64,000 nt of DNA from Rivularia sp. T60_A2020_040 (GTDB lineage: Bacteria; Cyanobacteriota; Cyanobacteriia; Cyanobacteriales; Nostocaceae). The stretch spans positions 1 through 64,000 of the forward strand of contig JACYMD010000070.1 in the NCBI GenBank assembly GCA_015272215.1. The letters are read 5' to 3'. The translations under genes were made by a program, and so were the position numbers. This document shows, piece after piece, positions 47,749 through 56,964 of this stretch. The notes under the pieces were generated by a model. That model saw only the letters and a list, made by a program, of their open reading frames with translations, was not told the DNA's origin and did not search any database. Every line of letters starts with the position of its first letter. The stretch's first letter is position 1.

Positions 47749-48756
47749 ATGCTTTCCTCCGAACTCAAAATAAAACTTTCAACCCCTCTAAAAATTGGCT
47801 CGGTGGAAGTCAACAGCCGAGTTTTACAATCACCTTTATCAGGTGTCACCGACTTGGTATTTCGCCGTTTGGTGCGTCGCTACGCACCGGATTCGATGAT
47901 GTATACCGAAATGGTTCACGCTTCGGGATTGGCTCATGTTAAAGAGTTACCGAAAGTCATGGAAGTAGATATCAACGAACGTCCGATAAGCATTCAATTA
48001 TTTGATTGTCGTCCAGATTTTCTCGCCCAAGCTGCTCAAAAAGCGGTAAAAGAAGGTGCGGATACTATTGATATAAATATGGGTTGTCCGGTAAATAAAG
48101 TGACTCGTAAAGGCGGCGGTTCTTCACTTTTAAGACAGCCAGAAATTGCTCAATCAATAGTTAGGGAAATTGTCAACGCGGTGGATATTCCGGTAACAGT
48201 TAAAACTCGTATCGGTTGGGATGATGGGGAAATTACTATCCTCGATTTTGCTAAAAGAATCCAAGATGCGGGAGCGCAAATGATTACCATTCACGGACGA
48301 ACTCGCGCTCAAGGATACAATGGAAATGCTCGTTGGGAATGGATTACTCGTGTCAAGGAAGTGCTTGATATTCCCGTAATTGCCAATGGAGATATTTTTT
48401 CTGTGGAATCAGCAATTAAATGTTTAGAAATAACGGGTGCGGATGGGGTAATGTGTTCGCGGGGTACTTTGGGTTATCCGTTTTTGGTAGGAGAAATTGA
48501 TTATTTTTTAAAAACCGGAGACAAGTTAGCTTCACCAACAACTATCGAGCTTTTGGAATGTGCAAAAGAACATTTAAAAGCCTTGTGGGAATATAAGGGA
48601 AATAGAGGTATTTATCAAGCAAGAAAACACATGGCTTGGTATGCAAAAGGTTTTGTCGGTGCTGCGGAATTACGTCAGCAGTTTAATACAGTGGAAACGG
48701 TTTTACAGGGAGAGGAATTGATTGATCGAGCAATTGAAAATATAATAAATAAATAA
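47749..48756 (+). CDS. dus: tRNA-dihydrouridine synthase (DusB-like)
   Basis: A 335-residue flavoenzyme reducing uridine to dihydrouridine in tRNA. TIM-barrel FMN domain with LQSPLSGVTDLVFRRL, YTEMVHASGL, the signature DINMGCPVNKVTRKGGGSSL including the catalytic Cys, VTVKTRIGW, ITIHGRTRAQGYNG and IANGDIFS; then the helical tRNA-binding domain. It begins at the ATG after the TTACCAA array, not at the overlapping upstream ATG. Which uridine position is modified cannot be told. Confidence 0.93.
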   Translation: MLSSELKIKLSTPLKIGSVEVNSRVLQSPLSGVTDLVFRRLVRRYAPDSMMYTEMVHASGLAHVKELPKVMEVDINERPISIQLFDCRPDFLAQAAQKAVKEGADTIDINMGCPVNKVTRKGGGSSLLRQPEIAQSIVREIVNAVDIPVTVKTRIGWDDGEITILDFAKRIQDAGAQMITIHGRTRAQGYNGNARWEWITRVKEVLDIPVIANGDIFSVESAIKCLEITGADGVMCSRGTLGYPFLVGEIDYFLKTGDKLASPTTIELLECAKEHLKALWEYKGNRGIYQARKHMAWYAKGFVGAAELRQQFNTVETVLQGEELIDRAIENIINK

Positions 48757-48845
48757 ATCTGAATACCTTGATTTTTTGTCAGGGAAAAAGTCGGATTTTT
48801 ATCAGATTTATATAAATATTATATCAAGTCCGGATTATTAGTTAT

Positions 48846-48893
48846 TGTTCCCTATTCCCTATTACTTATTCCCTATTACCTATTACCTATTCA
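48846..48893. repeat. STRR heptad CCTATTC / CCTATTA
   Basis: Six tandem units downstream of the dus gene, before the convergent J-domain-like gene. Confidence 0.85.
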
Positions 48894-48943
48894 ATTAAAA
48901 TAGAGATGCAACAATCCTACATCTCTACTTCTTATAACTAACT

Positions 48944-50014
48944 TTAGAAAATTCCAATTTCCTCAAATTCTCCAAACATTTCCTCAAAGAAAGTATCAAT
49001 CATTTCTTGATGCCTTTGTCGTAAAATAGGAGGTCCTTCAATAAATTGTTTAATTGTGATTTTTTTATCTCGAAAATCTTTCACAAACTCACAGATTGAA
49101 GAAATTACTTTAATTTCAGATTCTACTTGTTCAACCATTTGAGCAATCGGATCGATTTTTTCCCGAACGGCTTTTCTGTAACCTGAAACCATTTGTCCTT
49201 CGTTGGTGTTTTTCGCCAGTCGAAGTTCGTTTTTGAGATTTTCATACTGGGTTTCTAAAAACTCGTTATGCTGCTCTAATTTATTACACTTCCTAGTCAA
49301 ATCATCTTCGCTATCAAATGAAAAAGATTCTTCTACCTGATGTAATCTTTCAATTTCCAGTAATCGTGCTAAATCACCTTCTTGATAAGCTTTATTAATT
49401 TCCTTCATAATTTCTGTATGACGCATCTGAATATCACTATCGGTAACTTTATCCGGGTGAAATATCTCAGCTAATCTCAAAAACGTCTGACGAATCTTTT
49501 TTGATTCACCAGTTTTACCTACTCCAAAATCTGGTTGTGGTTGTTGATATCCTGACTCGGTATTGCGATTGCGATCGCTATTTTCATAAAATGAATCAGA
49601 ACAATCCGCTTCTTCTTCCTGTATGTCAAAAAAATCTTCTGGAATATCATCTTCTGTCAAACCAAGTTTGACGCTGATTATTCCTGCTGCTTGAAGACTA
49701 TGATAAACTTGTTCAATATTTTTTCTAGTCTGCTTTCCTAATTTCCGTGTAGTCAAAATTTCATCGAAAAGTTGATGTATTTCGTCATCTAGAAGCGCCA
49801 TTTTTTGGAAGCAAGGAGTACACCTAGCGTGTATTTCCGTAGCTACAGAACGCATCTGTTCGAGAAAGTTTTGTTGTTCAGTGCGTTTTTTCTTGATTTG
49901 CTTGAGCAACCATTGATGCTTTTTCTCTAAACTTTCTAGACGAATATGCAGAGATGAAAGAGCAAGTGAGGTTGCTGCTGTGAACCTAGATGGAGATGAA
50001 ACTGGTGTAGACAT
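48944..50014 (-). CDS. J-domain-like coiled-coil protein
   Basis: A 356-residue cytoplasmic protein. N-terminal coiled coils (about 20-115, including HQWLLKQIKKKRTEQQ), an acidic linker, then a J-domain-like segment (about 170-225) with the HPDK loop (FHPDKVTDSD) and helix IMKEINKAYQEGDLARL, followed by another coiled coil. HPDK predicts co-chaperone contact with a DnaK. No Gly/Phe region or zinc domain is present, so it is a specialised J protein. Its client is unknown. Confidence 0.8.
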   Translation of the reverse strand: MSTPVSSPSRFTAATSLALSSLHIRLESLEKKHQWLLKQIKKKRTEQQNFLEQMRSVATEIHARCTPCFQKMALLDDEIHQLFDEILTTRKLGKQTRKNIEQVYHSLQAAGIISVKLGLTEDDIPEDFFDIQEEEADCSDSFYENSDRNRNTESGYQQPQPDFGVGKTGESKKIRQTFLRLAEIFHPDKVTDSDIQMRHTEIMKEINKAYQEGDLARLLEIERLHQVEESFSFDSEDDLTRKCNKLEQHNEFLETQYENLKNELRLAKNTNEGQMVSGYRKAVREKIDPIAQMVEQVESEIKVISSICEFVKDFRDKKITIKQFIEGPPILRQRHQEMIDTFFEEMFGEFEEIGIF

Positions 50015-50321
50015 AAGTAGACATTAAATATTGGGGTCAATTCGTTCAAAGCTCCCAGACTTCTATAATTTACTACTTTTTGCCATTTCTCTAACACCCC
50101 CTGATGACTAATTTACTAATTTACTAATTTTCCGAAATTCCCCAATTGAATCAACAATAATTTTAATATTTAGTAAATTTCGGAAAATTTATCATCACAT
50201 TAATTCAATTAATTCAATTATTTTCATTAATATTATTTTTTATTATGCTGTAATTACAAAGTTTCTATCGCATTCTTTTAGTCAAACAAATATTTTCTAT
50301 TTTCTCAAGTTTGCTGTTGAA
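50015..50321. other. AT-rich intergenic region with inverted repeat
   Basis: About 300 bp. Arms AATTTTCCGAAATT (50126-50139) and AATTTCGGAAAATT (50176-50189) form a perfect 14-bp inverted repeat with a 36-bp spacer. No gene. Confidence 0.6.
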
Positions 50322-50534
50322 TTACCTTTGTATTGGGAACCAATTCGCTGAAGCTTCCTTTAATTCGGTTGAATTATATTTAGATTTCCAACCACAGTTA
50401 AAACAGTGAAATCCAAATGTCCGATTTGTGATATATTCAAAATATTTCACTTGATTAGAACTGCAACAGGGACAAGTCCCCATAAGTATCAGTGATTTTA
50501 ATTCTTCTTGTTTCTCCTGTTGGTGTTCGGACAT
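50322..50534 (-). CDS. Small zinc-ribbon protein
   Basis: A 70-residue protein with CPCC (about 21-24) and CFNC (about 44-47), a four-cysteine zinc ribbon, where aromatic residues (YFEYITNRTFGFHCFNCGWK) stack between the Cys pairs. Flanks are Glu/Gln-rich at the N-terminus and polar at the C-terminus. Function is unknown; nucleic-acid or protein binding is possible. It stands about 310 bp beyond the J-protein gene's start. Confidence 0.65.
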   Translation of the reverse strand: MSEHQQEKQEELKSLILMGTCPCCSSNQVKYFEYITNRTFGFHCFNCGWKSKYNSTELKEASANWFPIQR

Positions 50535-51112
50535 CTATCTATCCTTCTAAATTTCATTGTGGCTCGTTTATTTCAAATAAAAAATTTGGCTGAAAATCAT
50601 TGTGTTGATTAACAGATTATTTTCAAATTGATGATTTAAGTTGATTATTTAAGTTGATTATTTAAGTTAATTAATTAATAATTTCTTATTGAAATTAAAA
50701 ATTTTAATTGAGAAATATCTCATCCATGAAGATAAACTGAAATATGGATTGTTCTCATCCTACTATTATATGCTCGGTTCCCTATTAAATATGCCCAAAA
50801 ACTCATTCTTTTATGTAGATATAATTTTTATTGATTGATAATTTATTGATTTATTTCGATGTTACCTACTGTAAAAATATTGCCTATTTCTGAATTGATT
50901 TGAACTCAACATACAGCATATTAATGAGTCGGAGTTTATCTAATTAAAAGTATTTCTCACTTCTGATCGCTGAGAACTATTTTCCTCTCTTTGTCATTCA
51001 AGAATAGTCTAAAAATTTCAACTTCTAATCGTGTAAATTGATTTAATGATTTCTTTAGAATCCCATAATGATTTGCTAAGTGTCTGTACGCTACCGTACT
51101 TAGTGCCGGGAT
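50535..51112. other. AT-rich intergenic region
   Basis: About 580 bp. Repeated GTTGATTATTTAA units at 50627-50668. An NtcA-like GTA-N8-TAC palindrome occurs at 51086-51099, directly past the Crp/Fnr gene, without a recognisable downstream -10. No gene. Confidence 0.5.
51086..51099. promoter_or_regulatory. GTA-N8-TAC palindrome near the Crp/Fnr stop
   Basis: GTACG-CTAC-CGTAC fits the NtcA consensus GTA-N8-TAC but has no well-placed TAN3T box on the minus strand. It shares its GTACG/CGTAC arms with the site at 52072. Could be a chance match, a terminator arm or a binding site. Confidence 0.3.
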
Positions 51113-51826
51113 TTATTTGGATTTCAGTAAGCGCTCGTACTCATTTTTAATTGCTTCATAGCATTCACAGGCTGTAGATTTAAGTGCAGCACGGTTAAGA
51201 ATGCTAATTTTACCTCGTGTATAGCGAATCATTCCAGCTTGTTGGAGACTACCAGCTGCAACTGTAACACCAGAACGACGAGTACCCAACATATGAGAAA
51301 TAAATTCTTGGGTGAGGTGCAATTCATCTTTCATAATACAGTCTTGTGCTGTGAGCAACCAACGAGCAAGTCTTTGTTCTATATTATGCTGTCGATTGCA
51401 AGCTGCATTTTGGGAAGCTTGGGTAAATAATGCTTGTGCATAAAGTAATAGCAGCCTTTGTAATTCTCCTCCCCTTTTGAATTCGCTTCTGAGTACGTTA
51501 GCATTTAGTTTGATCGCAGTACCATTCATCTGTACAATAGCGCGGCTGATGGTCGAACAACCCCCTAAAAAAACAGGTAAACCCACCATACCTTCTTTAC
51601 CTACTAAACCAATTTCTGTTGTCGAACCATTTTCCATGATTGAAACTAAGGAAATCATTGCTAAAGTAGGGAAATAAACTTCCGTCATGGTTTCTCCAGG
51701 TTCGGATAAAACTTCCCCAGCCATCAAATAAATATTCTCTAAATGAGGAGCTAGGTGTTGGTAATCCTCTGAAGGTAAGGCTGCGAGTAATTGATTAACT
51801 ATTGCACCATCAATATCTTCGGACAT
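51113..51826 (-). CDS. Crp/Fnr-family regulator, copy A
   Basis: A 237-residue transcription factor. Residues 1-120 form the cyclic-nucleotide-binding-like beta roll (GEVLSEPGETMTEVYFP), lacking the usual cAMP-contact Arg/Glu motif. A long helix leads to a winged HTH (about 165-220; HLTQEFISHMLGTRRSGVTVAAGSLQQ). The paralogue at 52119 has about the same length. ATG 51826 gives the normal family start; GTG 51838 is possible. An NtcA-type promoter lies 230 bp upstream. The effector is unknown. Confidence 0.88.
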   Translation of the reverse strand: MSEDIDGAIVNQLLAALPSEDYQHLAPHLENIYLMAGEVLSEPGETMTEVYFPTLAMISLVSIMENGSTTEIGLVGKEGMVGLPVFLGGCSTISRAIVQMNGTAIKLNANVLRSEFKRGGELQRLLLLYAQALFTQASQNAACNRQHNIEQRLARWLLTAQDCIMKDELHLTQEFISHMLGTRRSGVTVAAGSLQQAGMIRYTRGKISILNRAALKSTACECYEAIKNEYERLLKSK

Positions 51827-52044
51827 ATCAAATAACACAATCTTCTTGGTTGAGTCGCATCTGGAAAATTACCTAACGACACAAGAAGAGCAAAAAAAAC
51901 CTATCTGCTGATGTCCAAAGGTATTTTCCTTGGAGAGACTACAGTATTCGCAGTTTGTCAATACTAGCTTCAAAAAAGAATGCTACAGGTAGATTCCCCT
52001 AAAACCAGACTTTTCGCTGCTCTCACCGTATCTCCGTATACAAA

Positions 52045-52085
52045 AGAATACCTCGATATCCGAAAAAAACAGTACGTTATCGTAC
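52045..52085 (-). promoter_or_regulatory. Candidate NtcA-activated promoter
   Basis: On the minus strand GTA-N8-TAC (52072-52085, GTACG-ATAA-CGTAC) is followed after 21 bases by TATTCT (52050-52045), which fits TAN3T. This is the class II NtcA arrangement (usual spacing about 22). It points at copy A of the Crp/Fnr pair. NtcA responds to 2-oxoglutarate, so nitrogen control is the inference. Confidence 0.5.
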
Positions 52086-52118
52086 ATATAATGGTTAAAG
52101 TTTAAGAAAATATAAAAT

Positions 52119-52820
52119 TTAAGAGTTCGGGATATCATTCAGCAAGCGGGTAAACTCGTTTTTGATTAAGCTGTAACATTCGCAGGCTGCTTGTTCTAGC
52201 TCTTCTCTTTTTAAAATGGTAATTATTCCTCGGCTATACTTGATTAATTCTGCTTTTTGCAGCGAAATCGCAGCTTCTGTAACGCTAGCACGACGAACTC
52301 CGAGCATTTCGGAGATAAACTTTTGGGTGAGCGGTAACTCCTCATGATTTACACAATCGTGAACTGATAGTAGCCAGCGAGCAAATCTTTCTTCTATGAG
52401 ATGATGGGATTTACAAGCAGCTATTTGGGATACTTGAGTTAATCTTGCTTGAGTATAAAGCAATAAGTTTTTCTGTAATTTTTCTCCTCTAGCAAATTCT
52501 CTTTGTAATACATCAGCATCCATTTTCATGGCATTCCCTTCAATTTGGACAATGGCACGATTTGTAGTCACATTACCTCCTAAAAACACGGGAATACCCA
52601 CCATTCCTTCATTACCTACCAAGCCGATTTCCGTAGTTGAACCATTTCTCATTATAGAAACCAAAGAAATCATTGCTCTTAAGGGAAAGTAAACTTCTTT
52701 TATTTGTTGGTATGGTTCGTAAATCACTTGTCCTAAAACCAGATTTACAGGCTTTAGGTAAGGAATAAGCCGCTGATATTCCCCCGGAGGTAAAGCCATT
52801 AGTAGTTTATTTATCGACAT
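52119..52820 (-). CDS. Crp/Fnr-family regulator, copy B
   Basis: A 233-residue paralogue of the gene downstream. The same order: beta roll (GQVIYEPYQQIKEVYFPLRAMISL, TEIGLVGNEGMVGIPVFLGG), dimer helix, winged HTH (LTQKFISEMLGVRRASVTEAAISLQ). The two share long motifs in the effector and HTH regions, so they arose by tandem duplication. ATG 52820 is chosen over TTG 52835. The regulated genes are unknown. The 280-bp gap to copy A holds the NtcA-like promoter. Confidence 0.88.
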   Translation of the reverse strand: MSINKLLMALPPGEYQRLIPYLKPVNLVLGQVIYEPYQQIKEVYFPLRAMISLVSIMRNGSTTEIGLVGNEGMVGIPVFLGGNVTTNRAIVQIEGNAMKMDADVLQREFARGEKLQKNLLLYTQARLTQVSQIAACKSHHLIEERFARWLLSVHDCVNHEELPLTQKFISEMLGVRRASVTEAAISLQKAELIKYSRGIITILKREELEQAACECYSLIKNEFTRLLNDIPNS

Positions 52821-52974
52821 AGTAAGACACGTCAAACATGGGGCAGGGTAAACGCAAGAAAATTTATATAGGAATCCTACTTGAAAATTGAAAAAACTCA
52901 GTACACCTTAATCGAATAGAATCATGAAAGGCTCTTGCCTCTTCCCTCTTCCCTCCCTACACAAATAATTAAGG

Positions 52975-53020
52975 CTTTGCCACGCTTAGCGTTCGCGTAG
53001 CGTGCCCGAAGGGCATACAA
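52975..53020. repeat. GCGTTCGCGTAGCGTGCCCGAAGGGCATAC repeat
   Basis: A dispersed cyanobacterial palindromic piece: TAGCGTTCGCGTAGCG, then GCCCGAAGGGC (5-bp arms around one base). Related to the palindromes at 21492 and 32972. Intergenic. Confidence 0.55.
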
Positions 53021-53067
53021 AAATCTACGGAGGATTCCTATATGACCTTTAATAACAGTAATTGCCA

Positions 53068-53841
53068 ATGTTTTTAAACTTGTTTCTGAGTAGTACTATT
53101 ACTATAATCCTTGTAACACTTTTAGCTTTTAGTGTGCTGCAATGGTTTCATATTCCCGCTGGTAACTTTCTCGATTGGGTAATAGGTGGTGCAAGTTTTT
53201 GGTGGCTTTTAGTAATTGTTACTGTACCTTGGAACATTCATTTTAAAGCCAAAGACATTTTATTTGAAGCAAAACAATCTATCAAGAAAGAAATTCCAGT
53301 AGATGATAAACAGCTAAATTACGTCAACCTTTTAGTAAAACGTTCGTTAATACTGGCGATTTTTCTACATATATTATCTGCAATCGCTCTTTATACATTG
53401 GCTGTAACTGGTATCAGTGCTGTTGGTTACATAAGTTCCGGTGCAGCATTGTTATTAACAGGTTTGCGTCCAGCTATTAGCGCTTATGAATATTTATACC
53501 AGCGATTAACAACGATTCGCCAAGAACTAACTTACCCCCGCGAAGACATTGTAGAATTGCGAAATCGGTTTACTAGTCTTGAAGAAACACTTAAGGGTAT
53601 CGCAGAGCAACTTAATCCAGAAAATCCCTATTCTTTAACAGTAAAACAACAAACTTATTTGCAAGAGACTCGCAAAGAATTAGCTAATATTGCCGCAAAT
53701 ATAGAAGAATTACGTGCAACAAACAAAACCGAACACGAAGGAATATCAAGAGAATCAAAACAAGCAATTGCTCAACTTTCCACTGACGGACAATTTCTAG
53801 AACACGTGCGCGAAATTATCCGATTTTTTAAAGCCGCGTAG
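53068..53841 (+). CDS. Membrane protein with C-terminal coiled coil
   Basis: A 257-residue protein of unknown function. About four membrane segments (about 5-27, 34-56, 90-112, 115-137) precede a cytoplasmic coiled-coil region (about 140-250: RLTTIRQELTYPREDIVELRNRF... and LQETRKELANIAANIEELRA). ATG 53068 is preferred to an upstream TTG. The arrangement fits a membrane-tethered scaffold or sensor. No operon. Confidence 0.7.
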   Translation: MFLNLFLSSTITIILVTLLAFSVLQWFHIPAGNFLDWVIGGASFWWLLVIVTVPWNIHFKAKDILFEAKQSIKKEIPVDDKQLNYVNLLVKRSLILAIFLHILSAIALYTLAVTGISAVGYISSGAALLLTGLRPAISAYEYLYQRLTTIRQELTYPREDIVELRNRFTSLEETLKGIAEQLNPENPYSLTVKQQTYLQETRKELANIAANIEELRATNKTEHEGISRESKQAIAQLSTDGQFLEHVREIIRFFKAA

Positions 53842-53968
53842 CATTATGGGAATAATCAAGGGAGTAGGGAGTAGGTAAGAGGAAATACTGATATATTGCA
53901 CTGAATGGCGAGTTAAAAATAAATTCAACTCAGTATATTCTAATTACTCAACTACGCTTTCGTGCGCC

Positions 53969-54016
53969 AGGGATTAAAAATCCCTGTCTAACAGCTTAAG
54001 TCCATTAAAATGGACT
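53969..54016. repeat. REP-like double hairpin
   Basis: Hairpin 1 AGGGAT...ATCCCT (53969-53985); hairpin 2 AGTCCAT...ATGGACT (53999-54016), with a 13-bp linker. The pattern is like repetitive palindromes mobilised by REP-associated transposases in cyanobacteria; no transposase gene is in the window. Confidence 0.6.
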
Positions 54017-54286
54017 ACAAATAAAATATAAATAGTAAGAGTAATTAATTACTCTTAATCTGATTTTTTACGTATTTACTTGTAAGATGCAAGATTTATG
54101 AATAGGGAACTGTCAACTGTCAACTATCAACTATCAACTGATATAAATTATTTTTTGTTATAAGCACCCAAAAGCCTATGCTAGTTATGGTAGAACTTTA
54201 TTTTTATAACTTCTATCACTTTTATTCTTCAATTTAACGTGAGTTCGATGTTGACTTTCTAGTCTTGTTTACGATTTTTCGTGGGG

Positions 54287-54354
54287 TTAAAAGTCGGGTT
54301 TTTATAACTATTGTCTGTTACTACTGACATTTATCCTCAAAACCCCACTTCTGC
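54287..54354. repeat. Diverged AAAGTCGGGTTTTT two-arm element
   Basis: Same architecture as 149-212: left arm AAAAGTCGGGTTTTT, ~35-bp spacer with TTTATCCTC, right arm CAAAACCCCACTTCT. Arms carry one or two mismatches. Confidence 0.65.
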
Positions 54355-54426
54355 GCTATTCATCGAATTCACGTTTATTCAAATTGGGAATTAATCACAA
54401 AAATCTTTGTATAAGGCTTTTTGATC

Positions 54427-55269
54427 ATGTCTATAACAGAACATAAAATAACAGTAGATTCACTAGAATGGTTTTATCGACAAGTAGAACCAATAGGCAG
54501 AAGCGATTTATTACCTGTTCTATTGCTGCATGGTTTACCATCTCAAAGTTATAGCTGGCGCAATATTATGCCAGGATTAGCACAGCAGGGTACTATGGCG
54601 ATCGCACCAGATTGGATTGGCTACGGGTTTTCTAGCAAACCAGAAAAAAGAGATTTTGCTTACACCCCATCCGCATATATTACGGCTTTAAATAATTTTA
54701 TCGAAGCAATAAAACTAGAACGTTTTTCTTTAGTAGTTCAAGGTTTTTTAGGTTCTGTTGGTTTACAATATGCTTTACGTCATCCTGAAAAAATAACTAA
54801 CATAATTATACTTAATACACCAATTTCTTCTACTGCTAAATTACCTTGGAAAATTAAACAAATGGGTCTACCTTTAGCGGGTGAAATGATGACGCAAGAC
54901 CCATTATTAGTTGACAGAACCCTAGAAGGTGGTAGTCGTTACGTTATTAAAGACAAAGATTTAGACGTTTATCGCAAACCCTTTTTAAAAGCTTCTGCTG
55001 CGGGAAGAAGTTTACTCGCAACAATTCGGAATTTACAGCTAACAACGGCAATGGCAGAAATTGAATCTGGATTCAAGGAATGGCAAAAACCTATTTTAAT
55101 TCAATGGGGAAAAACTGACCCTTGGTTAACTTTAGATATGGCGGAAAAATTTGCTAATTCTGTACCAGATGCTCAAATAGTCGGACTTAATGATGTTGCA
55201 CATTATCCCCAAGAACATCATCATGAAGTAATTTTACAAGACCTGTTGCCCTTTGTGCGTCGGAGTTGA
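54427..55269 (+). CDS. Alpha/beta hydrolase-fold protein, nucleophile replaced
   Basis: A 280-residue protein with the haloalkane dehalogenase/epoxide-hydrolase-like fold: LLLHGLPSQSYSWR (about 32-45), DWIGYGFSSKP, acid Asp in WGKTDPW and His in NDVAHYPQEHH. The elbow, where relatives have GHDWGG before VGLxYALRHPE, reads VQGFLGS (about 104-110), so Gly106 replaces the catalytic Asp/Ser. Catalysis by the usual route is unlikely. Plant and cyanobacterial relatives with similar elbows are known to me only as uncharacterised. The start ATG 54427 is chosen over TTG 54421. Confidence 0.82.
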   Translation: MSITEHKITVDSLEWFYRQVEPIGRSDLLPVLLLHGLPSQSYSWRNIMPGLAQQGTMAIAPDWIGYGFSSKPEKRDFAYTPSAYITALNNFIEAIKLERFSLVVQGFLGSVGLQYALRHPEKITNIIILNTPISSTAKLPWKIKQMGLPLAGEMMTQDPLLVDRTLEGGSRYVIKDKDLDVYRKPFLKASAAGRSLLATIRNLQLTTAMAEIESGFKEWQKPILIQWGKTDPWLTLDMAEKFANSVPDAQIVGLNDVAHYPQEHHHEVILQDLLPFVRRS

Positions 55270-55311
55270 TGGGGTTCGGGGGACAAGGGGTTCGGGGGAG
55301 AAATAAATAAG

Positions 55312-55420
55312 AACTGTCAACTGTCAACTGTCAACTGTCAACTAACTCCTAACTCCTCACTCCTCACTCCTCACTCCTAACTCTTTAATCCAAAATCTAA
55401 AATCTAAAATCCAAAATTCT
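55312..55420. repeat. STRR cluster (TCAACTG, ACTCCTA/C, AAAATCT)
   Basis: Three heptad families follow in direct sequence: CAACTGT (55312-55342), ACTCCTA/ACTCCTC (55342-55385) and AAAATCT/AAAATCC (55388-55418), filling the gap between convergent genes. Confidence 0.85.
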
Positions 55421-56535
55421 CAGACTCTGACTTTCTCTCCGGTTCCGTTGACGTTGGCTGCATCTTGTGGGAGTTCGACTCCGAAGACGCGAGAGAAGGT
55501 TTTTTCTACTTTGTAGCCGGTATCGATGGATTCTAAGGGGTCTTTCCGCAATCGGTGACGCAAGCACAGCGCGATTATGCGGCGAATGTCGTCTACAGTA
55601 ACTTCGTTACGTCCTTCAAAAGCTGTTAAAGCTTTGGCTGCACGGTTGGTTACGATGTCACCTCGCAAACCATCTACGTCTAATTCGGAACATACTTGAG
55701 AAATTTTTACCCGGTAATCATAATCCATGTTTACGGAGGGTAAAAGTTCTTGGGCTGCGATGATACGCTGTTGCAGCTCTTGCTGCTGTTGTTGGTATTT
55801 TTCTAGGAATGTAGGCGGATTTTGGTCAAAATCTGACCTTTGTTCCACGATTTGCACTCTTAATGCTGGTTCCCTCACAGTGCGGATTTCAGCGTGCATT
55901 CCAAATCTATCAAGCAATTGGGGTCGTAATTCCCCTTCTTCTGGGTTTCCCGAACCAACCAAAACAAAACGGGCTGGGTGACGAATGGAAATTCCTTCAC
56001 GTTCGACGGTGTTCCAACCGCTAGCGGCTGAGTCTAATAGTACGTCTACTAGATGGTCGTCTAATAAGTTAACTTCATCTACGTAAAGAATACCCCGGTT
56101 GGCTTTAGCTAAAAGTCCCGGTTCAAAAGCTTTGACACCTTCGGATAAAGCTTTTTCAATATCAATAGTGCCGCAAACTCTGTCTTCTGTAGCTCCCAAG
56201 GGTAAATCTACCATTGGCACTTTCATCTGGGCTACAGGAATATTTTCGCCTTGTTCTAACTTTTGACGAGCTTCATCACCCATTATATCAGGTTCGCTGG
56301 GATGGGAGTTGAAAGGATCGTCAGCAACTACGGGAATTTCTGGAAGTAGATCGGCAAGCGCTCGGATGGTGGTTGATTTTCCGGTACCGCGATCGCCCAT
56401 GATCATTACACCCCCAACTTTGGGGTCAATGACGTTCAAAATTAGAGCCAGTTTCATTTCTTCCTGACCCACAATGGCGGTAAAAGGAAATACCACGCGC
56501 CTTTTAATAGCAGTTTTTTGAGTAGTAGGACTCAC
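55420..56535 (-). CDS. chlI: Magnesium chelatase subunit I
   Basis: A 371-residue AAA+ ATPase that, with ChlD and ChlH, inserts Mg2+ into protoporphyrin IX, the first committed step of chlorophyll synthesis. Walker [10 protein letters not shown] (about 47-55), Walker [12 protein letters not shown], the sensor region [22 protein letters not shown], Arg finger region and the C-terminal helical lid are all present. The start is non-ATG: GTG 56535 (or TTG 56538), with AAAGG about ten bases upstream. Gene stands alone; cytoplasmic/soluble. Confidence 0.95.
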   Translation of the reverse strand: MSPTTQKTAIKRRVVFPFTAIVGQEEMKLALILNVIDPKVGGVMIMGDRGTGKSTTIRALADLLPEIPVVADDPFNSHPSEPDIMGDEARQKLEQGENIPVAQMKVPMVDLPLGATEDRVCGTIDIEKALSEGVKAFEPGLLAKANRGILYVDEVNLLDDHLVDVLLDSAASGWNTVEREGISIRHPARFVLVGSGNPEEGELRPQLLDRFGMHAEIRTVREPALRVQIVEQRSDFDQNPPTFLEKYQQQQQELQQRIIAAQELLPSVNMDYDYRVKISQVCSELDVDGLRGDIVTNRAAKALTAFEGRNEVTVDDIRRIIALCLRHRLRKDPLESIDTGYKVEKTFSRVFGVELPQDAANVNGTGEKVRV

Positions 56536-56538
56536 CAA

Positions 56539-56964
56539 TAAATTACCTTTATATATTATTTCTTGCTTTTATTACCCTCTTTATTCTGCCATATAAGGGG
56601 ACAGGGGAAGTTAGGAGTTAGGAGTTAGTTTTGTAGAGACGTAGCAATGCTACGTCTGTACGGGAGTTAGGAGTGAGGAGTTAGGAGTTAGTTGACAGTT
56701 GACAGTTGACAGTGGACAGTTAGAAATAAAATTATTCAACCTCTAACCTCTAACCTCTAACCTTTAACCTCTAACCTGTTTTGTTATCTCAGGGCAAGTT
56801 TATTTTGAAAAGTATATTTTATCACTTAACACTTTGTTAAACAGGACTATACCATAGTATAAGTTTGATGTTGTAGTACTTGCGGCTTAAGTATTATTTC
56901 TAGTTATAAGCTGCTGGTAAATCTATTGGGGTTCAAACGATAGAAAAAGTAGGGGTTTGATGCT
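56539..56964. other. Repeat-rich intergenic region
   Basis: About 425 bp between divergent chlI and the P-loop ATPase. Holds TTAGGAG and TTGACAG heptads (56607-56625, 56660-56720), one AGACGTAGCA palindrome (56637-56657) and CCTCTAA heptads (56740-56777). Confidence 0.6.
56637..56657. repeat. Palindrome AGACGTAGCA family, copy 6
   Basis: Perfect 10-bp arms around one base, embedded between two heptad blocks, so the two repeat families co-occur here. Confidence 0.85.

Larger units (their letters stand above)
53842..54426. other. Repeat-bearing intergenic region
   Basis: About 585 bp, no gene. It holds a two-hairpin element (53969-54016), TCAACTG heptads (54113-54140) and a diverged two-arm AGTCGGGTTTTT element (about 54287-54354). 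Confidence 0.65.
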
